A DNA stretch of 64,000 nt from contig NZ_JAPDHV010000004.1 in the NCBI RefSeq assembly GCF_025971925.1, positions 186,001 through 250,000 on the forward strand, given 5' to 3'. Source of the DNA: Chryseobacterium oryctis (GTDB taxonomy: Bacteria; Bacteroidota; Bacteroidia; Flavobacteriales; Weeksellaceae). Each line of letters opens with the position of its first letter. The stretch's first letter is position 1. Below the pieces are notes generated by a model that saw only the letters and a list, made by a program, of their open reading frames with translations, was not told the origin of the DNA and ran no database searches. This document shows, piece by piece, positions 59,503 through 64,000 of this stretch. A program made the translations under genes and the position numbers.

Positions 59503-60906
59503 ATGAGTCAATTCGATGTTACCGTAATCGGTTCTGGTCCTGGTGGTTATGTTGCTGCAATTCGTGCTGCACAATTAGGCTTCACAACAGCAATTATCGA
59601 GAAATATTCAACTTTAGGAGGAACTTGCCTTAATGTGGGATGTATTCCGTCAAAAGCGCTTTTAGATAGTTCTGAACATTTCGAAAATGCAAAACACAAT
59701 TTCGAAAACCATGGAATCATCATTAATGAACCAAAGGCAGACATTGCAAGAATGATTGCCAGAAAAAATGAAGTAGTAGAACAAACTACAAAAGGTATCA
59801 ACTTTTTGATGGACAAAAACAAAATTACTGTTTTTGAAGGAGTTGGAAGCTTTGAATCTGCTACTCAGATTAAAGTAACGAAGAACGACGGTTCTACTGA
59901 AACCATAGAGTCTAAATATACAATTATTGCAACTGGTTCTAAACCATCTTCTTTGCCTTTCATTACTTTAGATAAAGAAAGAATCATTACTTCTACGGAA
60001 GCATTAAATCTTAAGGAAATTCCTAAGCATTTGGTAGTTATCGGAGGAGGAGTTATCGGTCTTGAGCTAGGTTCTGTTTATTTAAGATTAGGAGCTCAGG
60101 TTACTGTTGTTGAGTTTATGGATAAAATCATCCCTGGAATGGATGGAGCTTTAAGTAAAGAATTGACTAAAGTTCTTAAAAAACAAGGAATGAAATTCAT
60201 GCTTTCTACGGCTGTTTCTGCAGTTGAAAGAAATGGAGACTCTGTAAAAGTTACAGCTAAAGATAAAAAAGGAGAAGAAGTAGTTGTAGAAGGAGATTAT
60301 TGTTTAGTTTCTGTGGGAAGAAGACCTTATACAGAAGGTCTTGGACTTGAAAAAGCAGGAGTGGAGCTTGACGAAAGAGGAAGAATTAAAACAAATGATC
60401 ACTTACAAACTAATGTTGCAAACATCTACGCAATCGGAGATGTTATCAAAGGAGCAATGTTGGCTCATAAAGCTGAAGAAGAAGGAGTTTTCGTTGCTGA
60501 AACTTTAGCTGGTCAAAAGCCTCATATCAATTATAACCTGATTCCGGGGGTTGTATATACTTGGCCTGAAGTTGCAGGAGTTGGTAAAACTGAAGAACAA
60601 CTAAAAGAAGAAGGTGTGGCTTACAAGGTAGGTTCTTTCCCAATGAGAGCTTTGGGAAGAAGCCGTGCAAGTGGTGATGTTGATGGTTTAGTGAAAATTA
60701 TTGCTGACGAAAAGACTGATGAAGTTTTAGGTTTCCACGTGATTGGAGCAAGAGCTGCAGACCTTATTGCAGAAGGTGTAATCGCAATGGAATTCCGTGC
60801 AAGTGCAGAAGATATCGCAAGAAGTTCTCATGCTCATCCAACGTATGCAGAAGCTATTAAAGAAGCTGCATTGGATGCTACAGGAAAGAGAGCAATTCAT
60901 ATTTAA
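59503..60906 (+). CDS. lpdA: Dihydrolipoyl dehydrogenase
   Basis: 467 residues. The E3 component of pyruvate, 2-oxoglutarate and branched-chain dehydrogenase complexes and of the glycine cleavage system; it reoxidises dihydrolipoamide with NAD. FAD site GSGPGGYVAAIRAAQLG (about 9-25), redox disulfide GGTCLNVGCIPSKALL (Cys 41 and 46), NAD site VIGGGVIGLELGSVYLRLGA, and the catalytic HAHPTYAEA. Length is normal. It is flanked by its own promoter and terminator, so it is a single-gene unit. Confidence 0.95.
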   Translation: MSQFDVTVIGSGPGGYVAAIRAAQLGFTTAIIEKYSTLGGTCLNVGCIPSKALLDSSEHFENAKHNFENHGIIINEPKADIARMIARKNEVVEQTTKGINFLMDKNKITVFEGVGSFESATQIKVTKNDGSTETIESKYTIIATGSKPSSLPFITLDKERIITSTEALNLKEIPKHLVVIGGGVIGLELGSVYLRLGAQVTVVEFMDKIIPGMDGALSKELTKVLKKQGMKFMLSTAVSAVERNGDSVKVTAKDKKGEEVVVEGDYCLVSVGRRPYTEGLGLEKAGVELDERGRIKTNDHLQTNVANIYAIGDVIKGAMLAHKAEEEGVFVAETLAGQKPHINYNLIPGVVYTWPEVAGVGKTEEQLKEEGVAYKVGSFPMRALGRSRASGDVDGLVKIIADEKTDEVLGFHVIGARAADLIAEGVIAMEFRASAEDIARSSHAHPTYAEAIKEAALDATGKRAIHI

Positions 60907-60930
60907 TTTTATTTAATCATTTATATATTC

Positions 60931-60959
60931 AAGAGAGGCGAAAATGCCTCTCTTTTTTG
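60931..60959 (+). terminator. Strong terminator of lpdA
   Basis: AAGAGAGGC pairs with GCCTCTCTT around GAAAAT, then TTTT. Confidence 0.93.
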
Positions 60960-61047
60960 TTGAAGTATATGAATGCTTTTCATTTGAACTTCATTTTGCT
61001 CTTTCGGTTATATTTTCCATACCTTTGCAGACTAATATTATCTTTAC

Positions 61048-61872
61048 ATGCAACTCGGAAAAACTCAAACTTTAAAAATTTCGGAAAAAATCAATTCAGG
61101 ATGGATTTTAACAGATGAATTAGGTGAAAAGGCTTTTTTGCCCAAAATTTTCATTCAGGACGAAAAAGAGATTGATGAAGAAGTTGAAGTTTTTGTATAT
61201 CAGGATGATAATAAATTAAAGGCAACAACTGAAATTCCTTTGGCTGAAGTCGGCGAATTTGCTGTGATGAGCTGTGTTCAAAGTCTTCCAAGTGGAGCAT
61301 TTATGGATTGGGGAATTATTAAAGATTTATTCATTCCTTATAAGCAGCAAAAATCTAAAATCATTGAAGGTAAAAGATATTTAGTACATATCTATGTTGA
61401 TGAAAGTTTAGATTTAATTACTGGGACTACTAAATTTAAAAGAAATCCTCAGTATCAGGATTTACCTTTTAAGAAAGGAGATAAAGTTGATTTGATTATG
61501 ATGAATGAAAGCGAATTGGGCTGGAATGTTGTCATTAATAAAAAATATATCGGATTGATATATGCTTCGGATGTATTCAAGAAGTTATACCCTTTGTCAG
61601 AAGAAACGGGATACATTAAGGCAATTCGTGAAGATGGCAAAATAGATGTTTCTTTACAACCGGAAGGATTTGAAAATATTGACGAATTCAAACAAAAAAT
61701 TCTCAATAAATTAGAGGAGAATTATGGTTTGCTTCATCTTTCAGACAAATCTTCACCGGAAGAAATCAAGGATGAGGTTCAGATGAGTAAAAAGAACTTT
61801 AAGAAAGCAATCGGAGGTCTTTATAAAGATAAAATAATTGATATTTTAGATGATAAAATACGGTTATTATAA
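61048..61872 (+). CDS. S1-like RNA-binding protein (CvfB family)
   Basis: 274 residues made of three S1-like OB-folds and a C-terminal winged helix. Supporting text: GWILTDELGEKAFLPKIFI, VFVYQDDNKLKATTEIPLAE, LPSGAFMDWGIIKDLFIPYK, YASDVFKKLYPLSEETGYIK and the last KKAIGGLYKDKIIDI. Members such as CvfB/YitL bind RNA and affect virulence gene expression in Gram-positives. A role in RNA regulation here is inferred from the family. Confidence 0.9.
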   Translation: MQLGKTQTLKISEKINSGWILTDELGEKAFLPKIFIQDEKEIDEEVEVFVYQDDNKLKATTEIPLAEVGEFAVMSCVQSLPSGAFMDWGIIKDLFIPYKQQKSKIIEGKRYLVHIYVDESLDLITGTTKFKRNPQYQDLPFKKGDKVDLIMMNESELGWNVVINKKYIGLIYASDVFKKLYPLSEETGYIKAIREDGKIDVSLQPEGFENIDEFKQKILNKLEENYGLLHLSDKSSPEEIKDEVQMSKKNFKKAIGGLYKDKIIDILDDKIRLL

Positions 61873-61876
61873 AACA

Positions 61877-61910
61877 AAAAAGCGAGTAGAATTTTCTACT
61901 CGCTTTTTTT
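61877..61910 (+). terminator. Strong terminator
   Basis: AAAAGCGAGTAGAA pairs with TTCTACTCGCTTTT around TT, then a T-run. Confidence 0.93.
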
Positions 61911-61946
61911 ATAATGTAAAGTTTTCATAAAATCTATTTAAATTTT

Positions 61947-62019
61947 TTGTTTAACAATTTTGTCAAAAAAAATATTTGTTATAATTTTGCGACAAATTTG
62001 TTTAACAAAAATGTCAAAT
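61947..62019 (+). promoter_or_regulatory. Direct repeats over the TetR promoter, candidate operators
   Basis: TTGTTTAACAATTTTGTCAA (from about 61948) and TTGTTTAACAAAAATGTCAA (from about 61999) are near copies, 51 bases apart. The first covers the -33 box and the second covers the start codon. TTTGTTTAACAAA within the second copy is a near-palindrome. A regulator bound at both would shut the promoter, so autoregulation by TetR is likely. Confidence 0.6.
61959..61989 (+). promoter_or_regulatory. Promoter of the tetR-tolC unit
   Basis: TTTG (61959-61962), 19 bases, TAATTTTG (61982-61989): matches the Bacteroidota consensus exactly in sequence and spacing. Confidence 0.75.
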
Positions 62020-62604
62020 CAAGCAAAAAAGGACCAAACGCAGGAGTTAATCAAGGAAACGGCAAAGAATTTATTCTTTGTGAAAGGCAAATTTGATGCT
62101 ACTACACAAGAGATTGCGGATGCGGCAGGGATAAATAGAACTCTGATAAATTACTATTTCCGTTCGAGAGATAATCTTATTCAGATTGTTTTTGAAGAAG
62201 CTCAGAAGGTGGAGAGAGAGAAATCTGATATTATAATGGATTCTGAAATGCCTTTTAAAGAGAAAATAAGTGAGTTTATAGAAAGCAGTTTGTCTACAAG
62301 TTTGCGTTACCCTTACCTTGAAACTTATATTGTTTCACAGATTAATAAAGGGAATTGTCAACGAAAAGATATTGAGGAACACGATCTTAATAAATTCTAT
62401 CGAGATATTGAAAAAGAAATGGAGCTAGGAAGAATTGAAAAGATGAAGCCTGTACAATTTATCCTTAATATGATTTCTCTGCTTGTTTTTCCTAGTGCAG
62501 TCAGACCTTTATTGATGGAGAATCTTATCATTGATGATAAAGAATATGATCAGTTGATCTCCGAAAGAAAAGAAATAATATTAAATATGTTATTTAAGCA
62601 CTAA
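62011..62604 (+). CDS. TetR/AcrR-family transcriptional regulator
   Basis: 197 residues from MSNQAKKDQTQELIKETAKN at 62011; the longer frame to 61960 would cover the promoter. The HTH (about 25-55) reads FDATTQEIADAAGINRTLIN then YYFRSRDNLIQIVFEEA, the TetR hallmark. The C-terminal helices form the ligand and dimer domain. It is 82 bases upstream of a TolC-type gene on the same strand, so it probably represses an efflux system and itself. Confidence 0.93.
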   Translation: MSNQAKKDQTQELIKETAKNLFFVKGKFDATTQEIADAAGINRTLINYYFRSRDNLIQIVFEEAQKVEREKSDIIMDSEMPFKEKISEFIESSLSTSLRYPYLETYIVSQINKGNCQRKDIEEHDLNKFYRDIEKEMELGRIEKMKPVQFILNMISLLVFPSAVRPLLMENLIIDDKEYDQLISERKEIILNMLFKH

Positions 62605-62686
62605 AATAGATTAAAGTATTTTGAAAATACATTCGTCTTTTATAAATAAAATCATCTAAGAAAATAATAAACGTAGTAATAAAATT

Positions 62687-64000
62687 ATGAAAAGGAAACG
62701 TATAACTGCAAAAAAGCTAAAAATTGGGATAGCTGCAGCATTTATGATTTTCGGTTATTCATCTGTGTCTGCTCAACAGCAGATTTCTTTACAAGAAGCC
62801 ATAAAACAGGCGCTTCAGAACAAAGCAGAAGCTAAAAAAGCTGCTTTACAGGTGAAAAAAGCGGAATATAAAATTGATGAAGCTAGAGCAGGAGCACTTC
62901 CACAAGTAAGTGCAACAGGTAATATTACCTATAACCCGATTATTCAAGAATCTGTACTTGATTTTGGAGGACAGAGAACTGTAGTAAAAATGGGACAACC
63001 TTGGACGTCAAATATTTCGGCATCGGTTTACCAGACATTATTTGACCAGAGAGTATTTACAGGATTAAAAGCCGCGAAATCTACACGCGAGTTTTATATT
63101 CTTAATTCTCAGCTTACGAATGAGCAAATTATTGAAAATGTAGCAACTGCTTACTACAATGTTTTTGTTCAGGAAGAGAACTTGAAAACGGTAGAGTCTA
63201 GTTATACCAATACCGAAAAAGTAAGAAATATTATTAAAAGTTTAGTTGATAATGGTTTGGCTAAAGAAATAGATTTAGACAGAACAAACGTACAACTTAC
63301 TAATATAAGTTCTAATAAGCAAAGGTTAATCAATGGAGTTGATTTAGCGAAAAATGCCCTTAAATTCTATATGGGTATTCCTATTGATACTGAAATTGAA
63401 CTGGAAGAGAGAGAAATTGAGCCTAAACCTGAGTTATTGGCTTCTGTAACGAATATTGAGAACCGTTCTGAAATAAAAGTTCTTGAAAAACAGAAAGAAC
63501 TTTTACAATATAACAAAAAAGCAACAGAGGCATTACTTTATCCTACGGTTGGTTTGCAAGGTAATTACGGTTGGTATGGAGTAGGAGGTAAATTTCCTCT
63601 TACAAATGGTTTAAACAATGGTGTGAACTGGAGTGATTTTGCCTCAATAGGTCTTAATGTAAATATTCCCATTTTTACAGGTGGAGCCACAAAAGCTAAA
63701 ATACAGCAGGCCGAAATTGATATTCAGGATTTGAATCAGGATATTGAAAATACTAAACTGAGTTTAAATTTAGATTATGAAAATTCGGTTACGAATATTG
63801 AAAATGCCTTAATCAATCTGAAAAGCATGAAAGAAAATGTTGAATTGGCTGAAAAAGTGCAAAAAAATACACAGTCAAATTATCAGTATGGATTGGCTAA
63901 TCTTACAGAAGTTTTAGATGCTGAAAATGCTTTAACACAGGCAAAACAAAATCATGCTAATGCTTTACTAGATTATAAACAAGCGGAAATAAAACTGATA
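62687..64000 (+). CDS. TolC-family outer-membrane efflux protein (cut by window end)
   Basis: Open from ATG 62687 (MKRKRITAKKLKIGIAAAFM) to the last base, 438 residues. Signal peptide about 1-30 (ending SVSAQ). The TolC repeat layout is present: ISLQEAIKQALQNKAEAKKA with long helices and strands such as QVSATGNITYNP, ending the first half; the second half starts with NRSEIKVLEKQKELLQYNKK and has LYPTVGLQGNYGWYGVGGKF. The LTQAK-like helix (NALTQAKQNHANALLDYKQA) is near the end. It forms the outer-membrane channel for an RND or ABC pump whose other genes probably follow outside the window. Confidence 0.92.
   Translation, partial: MKRKRITAKKLKIGIAAAFMIFGYSSVSAQQQISLQEAIKQALQNKAEAKKAALQVKKAEYKIDEARAGALPQVSATGNITYNPIIQESVLDFGGQRTVVKMGQPWTSNISASVYQTLFDQRVFTGLKAAKSTREFYILNSQLTNEQIIENVATAYYNVFVQEENLKTVESSYTNTEKVRNIIKSLVDNGLAKEIDLDRTNVQLTNISSNKQRLINGVDLAKNALKFYMGIPIDTEIELEEREIEPKPELLASVTNIENRSEIKVLEKQKELLQYNKKATEALLYPTVGLQGNYGWYGVGGKFPLTNGLNNGVNWSDFASIGLNVNIPIFTGGATKAKIQQAEIDIQDLNQDIENTKLSLNLDYENSVTNIENALINLKSMKENVELAEKVQKNTQSNYQYGLANLTEVLDAENALTQAKQNHANALLDYKQAEIKLI

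Noticed and set aside
1..64000. tRNA and rRNA genes, or insertion sequences
   Set aside because: Reading the intergenic gaps, I saw no cloverleaf with a conserved TTCGA-type loop, no rRNA sequence and no transposase gene.

Overview
This is an AT-rich chromosomal segment from a member of the Flavobacteriia, most likely a Chryseobacterium-like member of the Weeksellaceae. The evidence is Bacteroidota-type promoters (TTTG, 19 nt, TAnnTTTG), gliding genes gldF/gldG, three secreted proteins with type IX secretion (T9SS) C-terminal domains, a HmuY-type heme system, and an N-glycan-degrading gene set. The genus is an inference from gene content, not a measured identity.

Positions 1-9760 are the unusual part. 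They hold an integron-like gene-cassette array. A tyrosine recombinase (8928-9760, plus strand, one frame break) points away from a row of small, mostly unrecognised genes on the minus strand. The genes are separated by five imperfectly palindromic elements of 192-194 bp (4497-4690, 5794-5987, 6609-6802, 7472-7665, 8132-8323). Each element is bounded by GTTA-type core sites, and decayed copies continue to about 1160. The two ends of each cassette match each other as inverted repeats and differ from those of the next cassette, which is what integron G/TT recombination produces. Yet the recombinase lacks the extra helical insertion that marks canonical IntI, and the attC-like sites are longer than usual. 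Cassette contents are a carboxypeptidase-regulatory-like fold protein, an unknown 150-aa protein, a lipoprotein interrupted at a (TA)n tract, a DUF6624-like protein, a reversed MarR/DUF2798 pair, a putative PD-(D/E)XK nuclease, an acetyltransferase remnant, a WG-repeat lipoprotein and TrmO.

From 9863 the window is ordinary core and accessory chromosome. 9863-11220 encodes a 3-oxoacid CoA-transferase. 11344-13746 has a porin-like barrel, a CBS protein and a DUF4197 protein. 13850-20852 looks like an N-glycan core salvage cluster: GH20 hexosaminidase, glycosylasparaginase (frameshifted), CutC, GxxExxY protein and GH2 beta-mannosidase. 21062-26122 has an AEC transporter, PriA and PBP4. 26205-31686 has two T9SS cargo proteins with near-duplicate sorting domains, a JmjC/cupin protein and Kbl. 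31755-35239 has a lipoprotein, HemJ-like protein and GldFG. 35287-41197 has AlkD-like repair, an Rrf2 regulator and the sulfate-assimilation operon cysH-cysD-cysN-TSUP.

42229-51014 is a complete heme-uptake locus: TonB receptor, HmuY, HmuT, HmuU, HmuV, a methyltransferase, HmuS, then ChaN. A perfect 12-bp inverted repeat lies at its promoter. The rest holds TatC, an HxlR regulator divergent from an epimerase/pirin pair, KdsD, RecQ, a glycosyltransferase, LpdA, a CvfB-like protein, and a TetR regulator followed by a TolC-type efflux protein cut by the window end.

Several genes are broken at homopolymers or a dinucleotide tract. These breaks may be real, phase-variable or sequencing errors.
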